A DNA stretch of 64,000 nucleotides from Pantoea allii (GCF_002307475.1 NZ_NTMH01000011.1:310001-374000), one strand, 5' to 3'. Positions 38,944 through 48,927 are shown, counted from the stretch's first letter. Notes: a model not told the origin generated them from the letters alone. Translations and numbers: made by a program.

Positions 38944-39771
38944 ATGATGAGACAACAAGGTTCAACGTTGCTGCGGGTCTGGCGCTACCTGTTTAATTTC
39001 TACGGCGCAGCAGCACTGCTGTTTTTGATTGTGCCTGTCCTGGTCATCGTGCCGCTGTCATTTAACGAAAGTTCGTTTCTGAGCTATCCGCTAAGTGGCT
39101 TTTCACTGCGCTGGTATGCGGCCTTTTTTCACTCGAAGGAGTGGATCGGTGCGCTAATGAACAGCCTGCTGGTTGCCCCACTGGCGACGCTGTTGGCCAG
39201 CGTCCTCGGGGTGCTGGCCGCTATGGGCCTGGTACGCGGTGAGTTTCGCGGAAAAGCCCTGGTGATGGCGATCATTATCTCTCCCATGGTTGCGCCCGTA
39301 GTGATCATCGCCGTTGGCATGTTTTTCTTCTTCGCCAAACTGTCACTGCTGAACAGCTATCTTGGGCTGGTACTGGCCCATGCGCTGCTGGGCGTGCCCT
39401 TTGTGGTGATCACGGTGGTTGCCGTGCTGAAAAGTTACGACACGAATCTGACGCGGGCCGCCGCCAGTCTTGGTGCCTCGCCGCTGCTGGCGTTTCGTAA
39501 AGTCACCCTGCCGCTGATTGCACCCGGCGTATTTTCCGGCGCGTTATTCGCGTTTGCGACCTCATTTGATGAAGTGGTCGTGACGCTATTCCTTGCCAGC
39601 CCAACGCAGCGGACATTACCGATTCAGATGTTTGCCGGTATCCGCGAAAATCTCGATCCCACCATTGCAGCGGCCGCCACTATCATGATTGCGGCTTCGC
39701 TTTTATTACTGATCGTGATGGAAGTGCTGCGGCGGCGCGGGGAAAAGATGCGCCAAGCGCAACCGGCTTAG
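38944..39771 (+). CDS. ABC transporter permease, PotC type
   Basis: A 275-residue permease with six membrane helices and the EAA-type loop NLTRAAASLGASPLLAFRKVTLP, of the PotC/YdcV group. It pairs with the preceding permease as the membrane heterodimer. Two tandem ATGs lie at 38944 and 38947; AAGGAG suits the second better, a difference of one residue. The open frame upstream overlaps the end of the first permease and is not used. Last gene of the plus-strand operon, followed by the palindrome at 39799-39837. Confidence 0.87.
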   Translation: MMRQQGSTLLRVWRYLFNFYGAAALLFLIVPVLVIVPLSFNESSFLSYPLSGFSLRWYAAFFHSKEWIGALMNSLLVAPLATLLASVLGVLAAMGLVRGEFRGKALVMAIIISPMVAPVVIIAVGMFFFFAKLSLLNSYLGLVLAHALLGVPFVVITVVAVLKSYDTNLTRAAASLGASPLLAFRKVTLPLIAPGVFSGALFAFATSFDEVVVTLFLASPTQRTLPIQMFAGIRENLDPTIAAAATIMIAASLLLLIVMEVLRRRGEKMRQAQPA

Positions 39772-39798
39772 ATCACCCTCAGTATAAGGGTGCGCATT

Positions 39799-39837
39799 GT
39801 ACCACCGCCCACGCGGTTAACCGGTGGGCGGTGGTAC
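39799..39837. repeat. 39-base near-perfect palindrome after the ABC operon
   Basis: GTACCACCGCCCAC pairs perfectly with GTGGGCGGTGGTAC, and the centre CGGTTAACCG is itself a palindrome, so the whole folds with a single bulged base. TGCGCAT occurs on both sides at about 39791 and 39850. There is no T run, so it is not a standard terminator. It could stabilise the 3' end of the transporter message or be a protein site. Confidence 0.65.
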
Positions 39838-40115
39838 GATCTGGACAGTGCGCATCCTGCCGCTGTCAGCCTGACAGGCGCACAGTCACAGCAAGCGCTG
39901 AACCGGCCCTGCGCCTTGTCATCGTCCGGTGAAGGTGAACCGCACCGTTGACCCATAACCGCTTTCCTGTTCTGACAGGCCGACTAGCATAAATCCCCTG
40001 CCCGTTTCTTGCGCGCAAGGTGAATGGACGGCGTGGCCCTGACAACGCGACTGATGGCTAAAAGACGGGGAGCTGATAATCAGGCGGGAATGCGGCGGCG
40101 ATTAAAACAGAGGGC

Positions 40116-40151
40116 TAGCTTTGCGAACGGCCATGACCGCGCGCAAAGCTA
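40116..40151 (-). terminator. Hairpin downstream of yfcD
   Basis: TAGCTTTGCG at 40116-40125 pairs with CGCAAAGCTA at 40142-40151, with an inner CGG/CCG. On the minus strand it is followed by CCCTCTGTTTT, a weak T-rich tail. It begins ten bases after the yfcD stop. Confidence 0.6.
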
Positions 40152-40161
40152 ACAGAAGGTA

Positions 40162-40686
40162 TCAGTGACTGTTTTCGTTGTTACGACTCAGCCATAAAGA
40201 TAAGGCTTTAAGCGAATCATCGGTAAACTCATCACAGCGCGCGGTGATTTCATCCGGGGTCATCCAGAAGATTTCATCCACCTCTTCTTCCTGCATGGCA
40301 AAGGGGCCGTGCGACACGCAACTGAATAAGCCGCCCCAGACGCGGCAATGCTCATCTTCAAAGTAGAATTTGCCATGTTCTGCAAAGGGAACATCCGCAA
40401 TGCCCAGCTCTTCTTCGGCTTCGCGTCGCGCAGATTCCAGCATGTCCTCGCCACTCTGCACCACGCCACCGGCAGTTGCATCCAGTTTACCCGGCATAAA
40501 ATCTTTGATTTCAGTACGGCGCTGAACCAGTATTTTGCCCATACCGTCATGAACCACGATATAAGTTGCGCGGTGACGTAAGCATTGCGCGCGCATCTGC
40601 GCACGCGTAGCCTGTGCAACGACTTCATTCTCTTCGCTTACGATATCGACCCATTCGATTTCGCCACCAGCAATGTGATCCACCAT
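40162..40686 (-). CDS. yfcD: Nudix hydrolase YfcD
   Basis: A 174-residue Nudix protein matching E. coli YfcD. The Nudix box is complete: GVVQSGE, then REAEEELGI, giving Gx5Ex7REUxEExGU. The family cleaves nucleoside diphosphates linked to another moiety; YfcD's substrate is not established. The block [27 protein letters not shown] resembles the IDI-like subgroup. The start at 40686 has AGGAAAGGG about six bases upstream; an ATG at 40722 in the same frame is less likely. Confidence 0.93.
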   Translation of the reverse strand: MVDHIAGGEIEWVDIVSEENEVVAQATRAQMRAQCLRHRATYIVVHDGMGKILVQRRTEIKDFMPGKLDATAGGVVQSGEDMLESARREAEEELGIADVPFAEHGKFYFEDEHCRVWGGLFSCVSHGPFAMQEEEVDEIFWMTPDEITARCDEFTDDSLKALSLWLSRNNENSH

Positions 40687-40790
40687 CCGTAACCCTTTCC
40701 TGTTTAGCGTGTCTTTATGCACGCGCTGTTTGCCACGTTTTTATCAGTCGTAAGGTAATCACTTATGACGGGTTGAGCAAGCGCCGATCG

Positions 40791-41435
<645 letters not shown>

Positions 41436-41614
41436 CTACCTCGAATGGCTAAAAGGGGTGCCTCATGTTTACCGACTTTTATTTCTGAAAACAACCAGGC
41501 GCTGGTCCGATGTTTGGGGTCAACTCGCTAAATTACGAAGCGGCTCACGCCACACGGGTACGACTCTTCTATGATGAAGTAAGCAAAAAATAAAAAATCA
41601 GACGGAGCCGCACT

Positions 41615-42514
41615 ATGCATATCTTAATCACCGGTGGAACCGGGCTTATTGGCCGCCATCTTATCCCACGTTTACAACACTTCGGTCACGAGGTTAGCGT
41701 GGTCACCCGCGACGTGGCCGCCGCACGAGAAAAGCTGGGGGAGGATATCGCGCTCTGGTCAGGCCTGGCGCAACAGCAGTCGCTTGACGGCATCGATGCC
41801 GTCATTAACCTGGCCGGCGAACCCATCGCTGATAAACGCTGGACCGAGGCGCATAAACAGCAGTTGTGCGAGAGCCGCTGGCAAATCACGGAACGCATCG
41901 CCTCACTGATCAATGCCAGCACCACACCACCGCGCGTCTTCATTTCGGGATCGGCGACGGGCTTTTATGGCAACAGTGGCGACGTCGTATTAACCGAGGA
42001 TGATCCCGGCCAAAATGAGTTTACCCACGAGCTGTGTGCCCGCTGGGAGCAGTTGGCGCTGACCGCTCAAACGGAGCGCACGCGCGTCTGCCTGCTGCGA
42101 ACCGGCGTGGTGCTGGCGCGCGAGGGCGGCGCGCTGAGTAAAATGAAACTGCCGTTTAAACTGGGTATCGGTGGCCCTATCGGCAGCGGCAAACAGTATA
42201 TGCCGTGGATTCATATTGATGACATGGTCAATGGCATTATGTGGTTGCTGGACAATGACGACTGCAGCGGCCCTTTTAACATGGTTTCGCCCTATGCCGT
42301 GCGCAATGAGCAGTTTGCCGCCACGCTGGGCGAGGTGATGCACCGCCCTGCTTTCATGCGCACCCCAGCCAGTGCCATAAAACTGATGATGGGTGAATCT
42401 TCTGTGCTGGTGCTGGGCGGGCAACATGTGCTGCCCAAACGGCTGGAGGCGTCGGGTTTTCGCTTCCGCTGGTATGAGCTGCAGGACGCGTTACAGGACG
42501 TGGTAAAAAACTGA
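41615..42514 (+). CDS. yfcH: YfcH, SDR39U1-type NAD(P)-binding epimerase-like protein
   Basis: A 299-residue extended short-chain dehydrogenase with the Rossmann motif [10 protein letters not shown] at 7-16 and a C-terminal DUF1731 domain (from about residue 248). The usual YxxxK catalytic pair is not apparent, which fits the atypical SDR39U1 group. E. coli YfcH has 297 residues and no defined substrate. The gene converges on the arabinitol transporter, with a hairpin between. Confidence 0.92.
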   Translation: MHILITGGTGLIGRHLIPRLQHFGHEVSVVTRDVAAAREKLGEDIALWSGLAQQQSLDGIDAVINLAGEPIADKRWTEAHKQQLCESRWQITERIASLINASTTPPRVFISGSATGFYGNSGDVVLTEDDPGQNEFTHELCARWEQLALTAQTERTRVCLLRTGVVLAREGGALSKMKLPFKLGIGGPIGSGKQYMPWIHIDDMVNGIMWLLDNDDCSGPFNMVSPYAVRNEQFAATLGEVMHRPAFMRTPASAIKLMMGESSVLVLGGQHVLPKRLEASGFRFRWYELQDALQDVVKN

Positions 42515-42515
42515 G

Positions 42516-42546
42516 CGACAGAGGGGAGCATGGCGCTCCCCTGTCG
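42516..42546. terminator. Hairpin between convergent yfcH and dalT
   Basis: GGGGAGC at 42523-42529 pairs with GCTCCCC at 42535-42541, extended by CGACA/TGTCG with a bulge. On the minus strand it is followed by a six-T run inside the yfcH end, so it best serves the transporter gene; plus-strand flanks are weaker. Confidence 0.7.
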
Positions 42547-42547
42547 T

Positions 42548-43825
42548 TTACTGAGACGTGACGGCGGGTTTTGACTTCACCCTACGCAGCGCGCCGTGAT
42601 TCGGTTGCGGGACGCGAATGATAAACGTCAGCACACCGGCAAACACATACAGACCGGTGTACGCCCAGACCACGCCGACGATATCAAAAAACGGCAGCAT
42701 CACCGAGGCGATCGCGGGCGCGACAAAATTGCTCATGCCGGCAGACAAGTTATATACCGAAACGGCCGCGCCCTGATGATGCGGCTCCAGCGTGGGGAAA
42801 ACCGCCGTCATCGGCACAAAGGCCGCAACGAAAATCCCCAGCATCACGGCGGGAATAAGGGCGACCAGGAAATTGTGACCGGCATAGACAGGCAGGTAGT
42901 AGAACGCCAGGCTGGAAACGGCCATTCCCAGGCAGCCAAACCAGCGTACCTGGCGAATCCAGCCAATACGTTCGCCCATGATGCCCCAGAAAATATTGGT
43001 AAAGATGGTCACAAAGAAGAACACCGCCCAAATTTGTAGCCACTCCGACAGGGTAAACCCAAGGCGGTCCACAAACAGCAGCGGCATGATGATGGCAAAG
43101 CCAAACAGCGACAGTGTGTTAATGATGCGGATAAGGCAGGCATAAAACACATGCTGGTTGGTGAACAGGATGGTCACCGCTCGCGACATCTCCGTCATTT
43201 TTTCCCGCAGAGGCAAGTTGACGCGAGAACGATCGACCGGCACGTTGCGCAGGCTAAAGTACGCCAGCAAGCCGCCGCAGGTGACCCAGCCAATCGCCAG
43301 CCATAATGTGCCGGTTTCACCAACGGAAGGGATAATCAGGCTTGGCAGATAGCTTCCCACTACGCCGATCCCCACTGAATACATCGCCCAGAACCAGCCC
43401 GTGGCGGCAGCCAGCCGTTCCCGTGGCAGGACCTGCACCAGCAGCATCATGAATGAGTAGATAAACAGCGGATAGGCCAGACCACGAATACCATAGAACA
43501 GCACCATGAGCGGATAATTACGCATCCCCAGTCCCAGGCTCATAAACAGGGCATGCATGACCACCCACAAAATAAAACCAATCAGCATGGCGCGCTGCGG
43601 GGTAATCAGCTCCGCCACCACACCTGACGCCCATGCCGCCAGCGCCACGGCTAAACCGTAAAAGGTGAACACCAGCGCCGACTGGCCTGGCGTGAACCCC
43701 ATATCGGTAATATGGCGTGACAGGAAAGCCATCTCGAAGCCGTCACCCGCCATAAAAACGGCAATAGCCACAAATCCCCAGATCAGATGTTTGGGCAAGC
43801 CAAACCAGTACGCAGTAGAGTGCAT
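42548..43825 (-). CDS. dalT: MFS transporter, ribitol/D-arabinitol (RbtT/DalT) type
   Basis: A 425-residue major facilitator with about twelve membrane helices. It resembles the Klebsiella ribitol and D-arabinitol carriers RbtT/DalT (GFVAIAVFMAGDGFEMAFLS near the start, VFTFYGLAVALAAWASGVVAE). Proton-linked polyol uptake is expected. It lies 379 bases downstream of the D-arabinitol dehydrogenase on the same strand, supporting D-arabinitol as substrate; ribitol is the alternative. AGAAGGA precedes the ATG by about eight bases. Confidence 0.82.
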   Translation of the reverse strand: MHSTAYWFGLPKHLIWGFVAIAVFMAGDGFEMAFLSRHITDMGFTPGQSALVFTFYGLAVALAAWASGVVAELITPQRAMLIGFILWVVMHALFMSLGLGMRNYPLMVLFYGIRGLAYPLFIYSFMMLLVQVLPRERLAAATGWFWAMYSVGIGVVGSYLPSLIIPSVGETGTLWLAIGWVTCGGLLAYFSLRNVPVDRSRVNLPLREKMTEMSRAVTILFTNQHVFYACLIRIINTLSLFGFAIIMPLLFVDRLGFTLSEWLQIWAVFFFVTIFTNIFWGIMGERIGWIRQVRWFGCLGMAVSSLAFYYLPVYAGHNFLVALIPAVMLGIFVAAFVPMTAVFPTLEPHHQGAAVSVYNLSAGMSNFVAPAIASVMLPFFDIVGVVWAYTGLYVFAGVLTFIIRVPQPNHGALRRVKSKPAVTSQ

Positions 43826-44204
43826 GACGATGGTCCTTCTCTGTTCGGTTACAGGTTAATCAGGTCAGCAAGCGAGACTGACATGGTTGACGGTAGAGCT
43901 CACGGCACTGTGTAAGGCGGCGCTAAAGCCTCTGGTCCTGGGCAGACAACGCCAGGATTCGGCACGTTGAGGTACATTTGCGCGTCCGCCCGCTCATGAC
44001 CCGCCGCATTGACGAGAGGTATAACGATGGTCAGCGCCAGCATCGCGACGTTCAGGCAACTGCGCGTTACCCGCTTCATGGGCTCTGCTCTGCCCGGTGC
44101 GGATAAGATGCGGCATGTTCCGATGCCACATTGCTGCCGTGATTTCACCATCGGCGCTTTTAGCGCTGAGCGGCCAATATCCATAGCCAGAACCTGTCAT
44201 CTCC
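43826..44204. other. Gap between dalD and dalT (379 bp), kinase position
   Basis: In Klebsiella a xylulokinase gene (dalK) accompanies dalD and dalT. Here only 379 bases separate them. Apart from the small minus-strand frame at 43900-44079 there is no recognisable gene and no kinase remnant that I can read. Confidence 0.5.
43900..44079 (-). CDS. Possible small secreted protein (59 residues), hypothetical
   Basis: A 59-codon frame whose N-terminus looks like a signal peptide: basic residues in MKRVTRSC, a hydrophobic core LNVAMLALTIVIPLV and a small-residue cleavage region NAAG. The rest is proline-rich, with MYLNVPNPGVVCPGPEALAPP. The ribosome-binding site is weak (GCAGAG). It lies between dalD and dalT on the same strand. 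I do not recognise a family. The same frame extends upstream to 44184, but without signal-like sequence. It may be a chance frame. Confidence 0.35.
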   Translation of the reverse strand: MKRVTRSCLNVAMLALTIVIPLVNAAGHERADAQMYLNVPNPGVVCPGPEALAPPYTVP

Positions 44205-45596
44205 CTACACCACGGCAAGAGGTTGCTCTGGCTGGACCAACCATGTTTCCAGCCCGGCCACGGTCGCGGTCAGCCGCGCATGAAAATCGTCAGACGCGGC
44301 CAGCTCACCAAACAGGGAAGACTGGCTCATATACGCCGCCAGCGGATCGGTGCGGGCAAACCACTGCTGAATCACGTCGGGTTGCAGCACGCCATCCTGA
44401 TAGTCATAGGGCAGCTCGCCCCGGGCCCAACGCTGCAAAAACAGATAGAACAACGCGGGTAGTACCAGGCTGGCGGCTGGCGGCGTGCCGCGCCGGTAAC
44501 ATTCCTGCAAGGTCGGCGTCACCATCGCGGGAATTTTTGACAGGCCATCCGCCGCCACACGTTGGTTGGTGTCTTTGATCCACGGGTTACTGAAGCGAGA
44601 CAACACCACATCCCGATAGTCCGCCAGGTCCAGCGGGCTGGGAGAGAGGGAGGGAATGACATCCTGAGAGACGTATTCCCAGGCCATCTGATGGATGGCT
44701 TTCTGTCGGGTGCTTTCATCGATGTAAAGCAAGCCGATAAGGGTTCCCGCCCAGGCAATTGCACTGTGGGTGGCGTTCAGGATACGGATTTTGGCTTCTT
44801 CCCAGGGCAGCACCGAGTCCACCAGCTCGACGCCAACCTGCTCCAGCGCCGGACGTCCGGCAATAAAATCGTCTTCAATGACCCACTGAATAAAGGATTC
44901 CGCCATCACCGGCACCGCATCATCTTTACCTGTCGCGGCCTGAACCCGCTCAGCGACATCTGCCGTGGGGCGCGGGGTGATACGGTCAACCATGGTATTT
45001 GGCGATGTCGTCTTCTCGCGTACCCACTCGGCCAGGCGATCTGCGCCCTTCGCCGCCAGGAAAGCTAAAAAGCCCTGGCGAAAACGTTCACCGTTATGAC
45101 GCAGATTGTCGCAGTTCAACAGCGTTACGGGTGCACCGCCGTTGGCAACACGTGCCGTCAGGATGCGCACCAGCGCGCCATACAGCGTCCGTGCCTCGCC
45201 GTTAAGATCCGCACGGATATCGGGCTGCTGCAGGTCCAGTTCATGCTCCGGCGTTAAATAGTAACCGGCTTCGGTCACGGTAAACGCGATCACCCGGGTT
45301 GCCGGATCGGCACCCTGCCGCACCAGCGCGCTGATCTCTTTGTCCCACGGCAGAACCTGACGAATCGAGGTGATGGTTTCGTAATCGCGATCGCCTTCTG
45401 GCGTGACCGTTTCCAGCACATATTCGCCTTGCTGCGCAGCCAACTGCGTGAGTAACGGCGTGGCATCATCGCGGATATTTCCCAGGGCGATATGCCAACG
45501 GCTGTCGCCCTGCTGCATCAGTCGATGCAGATACCATGCCTGATGAGCACGATGGAACGAGCCTGCGCCGATATGCATCCAAACTGACGTTGTCAT
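44205..45596 (-). CDS. dalD: D-arabinitol 4-dehydrogenase
   Basis: A 463-residue polyol-specific long-chain dehydrogenase of the mannitol dehydrogenase family. Near the start is the family's dinucleotide-binding region [18 protein letters not shown], and the catalytic signature [14 protein letters not shown] carries the Lys, Asn and His. Its similarity is strongest to Klebsiella DalD, which oxidises D-arabinitol to D-xylulose with NAD; fructuronate or mannitol dehydrogenases are more distant alternatives. The start at 45596 ([10 protein letters not shown]) has GAGG five bases upstream. Divergent from a SorC-type regulator across a spacer with a CRP-type site. Confidence 0.85.
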   Translation of the reverse strand: MTTSVWMHIGAGSFHRAHQAWYLHRLMQQGDSRWHIALGNIRDDATPLLTQLAAQQGEYVLETVTPEGDRDYETITSIRQVLPWDKEISALVRQGADPATRVIAFTVTEAGYYLTPEHELDLQQPDIRADLNGEARTLYGALVRILTARVANGGAPVTLLNCDNLRHNGERFRQGFLAFLAAKGADRLAEWVREKTTSPNTMVDRITPRPTADVAERVQAATGKDDAVPVMAESFIQWVIEDDFIAGRPALEQVGVELVDSVLPWEEAKIRILNATHSAIAWAGTLIGLLYIDESTRQKAIHQMAWEYVSQDVIPSLSPSPLDLADYRDVVLSRFSNPWIKDTNQRVAADGLSKIPAMVTPTLQECYRRGTPPAASLVLPALFYLFLQRWARGELPYDYQDGVLQPDVIQQWFARTDPLAAYMSQSSLFGELAASDDFHARLTATVAGLETWLVQPEQPLAVV

Positions 45597-45789
45597 CACG
45601 ACCTCTTTAAGCATTTGTTTAACTAAAGGGCATTTGCCCGGATACACATATGTTAATCAGAGGTTACGTCGATGTACTGTGATTAATTTCACATTTAAAA
45701 CATTCGCCCAGAAAATGCGCTTTTGCCCGAATAGGCTTTTCGCCGCATTGCGCGATAAAATGGCGGTTCACAGAAGATGGAATGCCGGA
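45597..45789. promoter_or_regulatory. dalD/dalR divergent regulatory region
   Basis: The 193-base spacer holds a perfect CRP half-site pair (45678-45693) and three related TTYGCCC motifs: CATTTGCCCGGA at 45631-45642, CATTCGCCCAGA at 45701-45712 and CTTTTGCCCGAA at 45720-45731. The first is part of a palindrome GGGCA-tt-TGCCC at 45628-45639. The motifs flank the CRP site and are likely contacts of the SorC-family regulator. Confidence 0.65.
45678..45693. promoter_or_regulatory. CRP-cAMP binding site
   Basis: TGTGA-N6-TCACA is an exact match to the CRP core, with A/T-rich flanks. It is centred about 90 bases before the dalD start on the minus strand, fitting catabolite-controlled polyol use. 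Confidence 0.85.
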
Positions 45790-46740
45790 ATGAACAAAGA
45801 AGAGAAGAAACAGGAACTCGCCGCGCGTGCTGCCTGGATGTATTACGTCGCGGGCTTAACGCAGCAGGAGATCGCCCGGGCGCTGGGATTGTCGCGCCAG
45901 GTTGCCCAGCGCCTGATTTCAGGGGCGCGTGAAATGGGAATGGTCAGCGTGAAGATCGATCATCCTGTCACGCACTGCCTGCGTCTGGCGCACGATGTGC
46001 AGGAAAAATTTGGCCTGCAGCATTGTCGCGTCGTGCCCTCCGGTGGCCTTGACGACGACGCCATACAGCAGATGCTGGCGGTGGAAGGTGCAGAGGTGAT
46101 GTCACAGTTTATCAATGACGATCAGCCGCAGGTGTTTGGCATTGGATCGGGCAAAACGCTGCGTGCCATTATCGATGCGCTGCCCTGGGTGGAACGCCCT
46201 CAGCACCACTGTGTTTCCATGATTGGCGCGATTGCCCGTGACGACTCGGGCACCCGCTATGACGTGCCACTTAAGCTGTCTGAAAAAATGCAGGGCAAGT
46301 ATTTCTTCATCCCCGCGCCGCTGTTTGCTGACAGCCCGGAAGATAAGCAGATGTGGTGTCAGCATCAGGTCTATCAGCGCGTGGTCGATCGTGCACTGCA
46401 GGCGCATGTGACGTTTCTGGGGATCGGGGAAGTTAACCCCGGCTGCCCACTGAATGCGGAAGGCTTTATTACTGACCGTCAGGTGCAAGCGCTGAATGCG
46501 CGCGGCGTTGTCGGGGAAATGCTCGGCCACTTCTTCAATCAGCAGGGCGAACGCGTTCTGGGGGAAACCGACGCGCTGTTAACCAGCGTGACGCTGGAAA
46601 GCCAGACGACGCGCAATATCATCGGCTTTGCCGGTGGTGAGCGAAAATATGCTGCCATTCAGGCTGCGGTGAACGGCGGCTGGATATCGGGCCTGGTGAC
46701 CGACGAAACCACCGCCATGCGCCTGCTGAATGACAGGTAA
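45790..46740 (+). CDS. dalR: SorC/DeoR-type sugar-responsive regulator, DalR-like
   Basis: A 316-residue SorC-family regulator. The N-terminal helix-turn-helix is clear (GLTQQEIARALGLSRQVAQRLISGAREMG, residues about 21-50) and the C-terminal sugar-binding domain has FGIGSGKTLRAIID and VTFLGIGEVNPGCPL. In Klebsiella the comparable DalR represses D-arabinitol genes until the polyol is present. The start at 45790 gives the family length; no strong ribosome-binding site is seen (CCGGA), and the upstream extension in frame contains the regulatory repeats. It converges on hisP with five bases between stops and no terminator. Confidence 0.83.
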   Translation: MNKEEKKQELAARAAWMYYVAGLTQQEIARALGLSRQVAQRLISGAREMGMVSVKIDHPVTHCLRLAHDVQEKFGLQHCRVVPSGGLDDDAIQQMLAVEGAEVMSQFINDDQPQVFGIGSGKTLRAIIDALPWVERPQHHCVSMIGAIARDDSGTRYDVPLKLSEKMQGKYFFIPAPLFADSPEDKQMWCQHQVYQRVVDRALQAHVTFLGIGEVNPGCPLNAEGFITDRQVQALNARGVVGEMLGHFFNQQGERVLGETDALLTSVTLESQTTRNIIGFAGGERKYAAIQAAVNGGWISGLVTDETTAMRLLNDR

Positions 46741-46745
46741 CTCAA

Positions 46746-47519
46746 CTACTTCAGCGATCCCTTAAGGAACTGCTGTAAGCGTGGGCTTTTCGGGTTACCG
46801 AATAATTCCGTCGGGGGTCCCTGCTCCTCAATTTTTCCCTGATGCAGGAAAATCACGTGGCTGGAAACGTGACGGGCAAATTCCATTTCGTGCGTGACCA
46901 CCACCATGGTTTTGCCCTCTTCGGCCAGTTTCTGCATGATGCGCAGCACCTCACCGACCAGTTCGGGGTCCAGAGCAGAGGTGGGCTCATCAAACAGCAG
47001 CACTTCCGGCTCCATCGCCAGTGCGCGGGCAATCGAAACGCGTTGCTGCTGACCACCGGACAGGTGTACGGGATATTTTCCCTGCGCCCGCTCATCAATG
47101 CCGACCTTGTTCAGATAGGTAATGGCGCGTTCGCGTGCTTCGGCTTTACTCAGCCCCAACACCTGAATCGGCGCTTCCATGACGTTTTCCAGCACGGTCA
47201 TGTGGCTCCACAGGTTGAAATGCTGAAAGACCATCGTCAGACGGGTACGAAGCAGGCGCAGCTGCTCCTTGTCTGCCACTTTTAACTGGCCATCCGTATC
47301 GCGCACCAGGGTAATGGCGGTGTTGTTGACCACAATGGCGCCTTCGCTCGGTTTTTCGAGGAAGTTGATACAGCGTAAAAAGGTACTTTTCCCTGAACCC
47401 GACGAGCCAATAATACTGATGACATCGCCCGCATTGGCGTGCAATGACACGCCTTTTAATACTTCATGTTCACCGTAATGTTTATGCAGGTCGGTGACGC
47501 TTAATTTGTTATCAGCCAT
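46746..47519 (-). CDS. hisP: Histidine ABC transporter ATP-binding protein
   Basis: A 257-residue ABC ATPase, the E. coli HisP length. Walker [10 protein letters not shown], signature [15 protein letters not shown] and Walker [13 protein letters not shown] are intact, as is the switch histidine in VVTHEMEF. It drives the HisQM permease with HisJ. The start at 47519 ([16 protein letters not shown]) follows from homology; the frame stays open into hisM. Last gene of hisJQMP. Confidence 0.95.
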   Translation of the reverse strand: MADNKLSVTDLHKHYGEHEVLKGVSLHANAGDVISIIGSSGSGKSTFLRCINFLEKPSEGAIVVNNTAITLVRDTDGQLKVADKEQLRLLRTRLTMVFQHFNLWSHMTVLENVMEAPIQVLGLSKAEARERAITYLNKVGIDERAQGKYPVHLSGGQQQRVSIARALAMEPEVLLFDEPTSALDPELVGEVLRIMQKLAEEGKTMVVVTHEMEFARHVSSHVIFLHQGKIEEQGPPTELFGNPKSPRLQQFLKGSLK

Positions 47520-47527
47520 AGTCTTAC

Positions 47528-48244
47528 TCAATGCGATGAAGAAGGTTTCACGTGCGCCAGCCAACGACGTTCCGCAAGACGAAACAGGCTAATCAGCACA
47601 TAAGAAATAATCAGGTACAACACGGCCGCAATGCCGAACGCGGTAAAGGGCTGATAGGTTGCCGCGTTAATGTCCCTGGCGATTTTCAGCAAATCTGGCA
47701 CGGTTGCGGTAAAAGCCAGAGCGGTTGAGTGCAGCATCAGTATGACTTCATTGCTGTAAACCGGTAAGGCCGTGCGCAACGCAGAAGGCAAAATAATGCA
47801 GCGATACAGTTTAAAGGTGGAAAAACCATAGGCCCGCGCGGCTTCGATTTCGCCGTGTGGCACAGCACGAATCGCACCGGCGAAAATTTCCGTGGTGTAG
47901 GCGCAGGTATTCAGGGTGAAAGCCAGTAACGTACAGTTCAGGCCGCTACGGAAAAACGCATTCAGCAGCTCCGTGCCTTTAACGATTTCCAGCGTATACA
48001 TGCCGGAGTAGAACACCAGCAGTTGCACATAAAGCGGCGTACCGCGAAAAACGTAGGTAAAGAGCCACACCGGCAGGCTGATAAAACGATTCGGTGACAC
48101 GCGCGCAATCGCCAGCAACACCGCCATGCAGCCGCCCAGCACGACCGAGACAATCAGCAGCCACAGGGTAATGGCTACGCCGGTGAAGCGATAACCGTCT
48201 GTCCAGAGCAGCGCTTTCCAGTATTCGTGAAGAATCTCGATCAT
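47528..48244 (-). CDS. hisM: Histidine ABC transporter permease HisM
   Basis: A 238-residue permease, the E. coli length, with five membrane helices and the EAA loop [22 protein letters not shown] that contacts HisP. It forms the channel with HisQ. Its ATG overlaps the hisQ stop in ATGA, so translation is coupled. Upstream in-frame codons lie within hisQ. Confidence 0.95.
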   Translation of the reverse strand: MIEILHEYWKALLWTDGYRFTGVAITLWLLIVSVVLGGCMAVLLAIARVSPNRFISLPVWLFTYVFRGTPLYVQLLVFYSGMYTLEIVKGTELLNAFFRSGLNCTLLAFTLNTCAYTTEIFAGAIRAVPHGEIEAARAYGFSTFKLYRCIILPSALRTALPVYSNEVILMLHSTALAFTATVPDLLKIARDINAATYQPFTAFGIAAVLYLIISYVLISLFRLAERRWLAHVKPSSSH

Positions 48245-48927
48245 AGCTCCGCCCTCTTCACACCGACCGTGTAGCGGCGATTGAGCCACCAGAGAATGCC
48301 GTTAGATAAGGTGGTAAAGACCAGATAGATCACACCGGCTACGATAGCAAAATAAAACGGCTGCCATGTGCTTTTGCCAGCCAGTTGCGTGGCTTTAACC
48401 ACATCTTCCAGACCTAACAGGGAAACCAGTGCGGTGGCTTTCAGGATCACCTGCCAGTTGTTACCAATGCCGGGCAGCGCATAGCGCATCATCGCCGGAA
48501 ACAGGATTCGGCGGAAAATCTGGGAACCGGTAAAACCAAACGCCGTGGCCGCTTCGATTTGCCCTTTTGGCACCGCCATAAAGGCACCGCGGAAGGTTTC
48601 GGTAAAATAGGCGCCATAGATAAACCCCAGCGTAATGATGCCCGCAACCATGGGATCGATATCGAACTGGGCCAGTCCGAGCGCATCGGTGAGATGATTC
48701 AGCGCAATCTGCAGACCGTAGAAGATCAGCAGCATCAGAACGAGGTCGGGCACGCCACGAATCAGCGTCGTGTAGCCCTCAAAAATCAGGGACAGCAGGC
48801 GATTACGCGATAGCTTCGCGCCAGCACCAATCAGACCCAGGATCACCGCCATCAAGACTGAACTCAGCGCGAGCTCAAGCGTGACCAGCGTCCCTTTTAA
48901 AATGACATCAGAATAGCCATACAACAT
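48241..48927 (-). CDS. hisQ: Histidine ABC transporter permease HisQ
   Basis: A 228-residue permease, the same length as in E. coli, with the EAA loop QIEAATAFGFTGSQIFRRILFP. It pairs with HisM. It lies 170 bases downstream of hisJ, a gap that in enterobacteria often carries a stem-loop lowering permease expression relative to the binding protein; GC-rich complementary stretches are present, but I could not define one clean hairpin. Confidence 0.95.
   Translation of the reverse strand: MLYGYSDVILKGTLVTLELALSSVLMAVILGLIGAGAKLSRNRLLSLIFEGYTTLIRGVPDLVLMLLIFYGLQIALNHLTDALGLAQFDIDPMVAGIITLGFIYGAYFTETFRGAFMAVPKGQIEAATAFGFTGSQIFRRILFPAMMRYALPGIGNNWQVILKATALVSLLGLEDVVKATQLAGKSTWQPFYFAIVAGVIYLVFTTLSNGILWWLNRRYTVGVKRAEL

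Larger units (their letters stand above)
39772..40161. other. Intergenic region between the ABC operon and yfcD (390 bp)
   Basis: No gene is supported. Three structured elements occur: a 39-base palindrome at 39799-39837, a short palindrome CTGTCA-N3-TGACAG at 39863-39877, and the yfcD-side hairpin at 40116-40151. A 62-codon minus-strand frame at 39768-39956 has no ribosome-binding site or recognisable content and is not called. Confidence 0.6.

Noticed and set aside
39768..39956. Minus-strand frame of 62 codons over the palindrome
   Set aside because: It spans the structured palindrome and has odd composition with no initiation signal.
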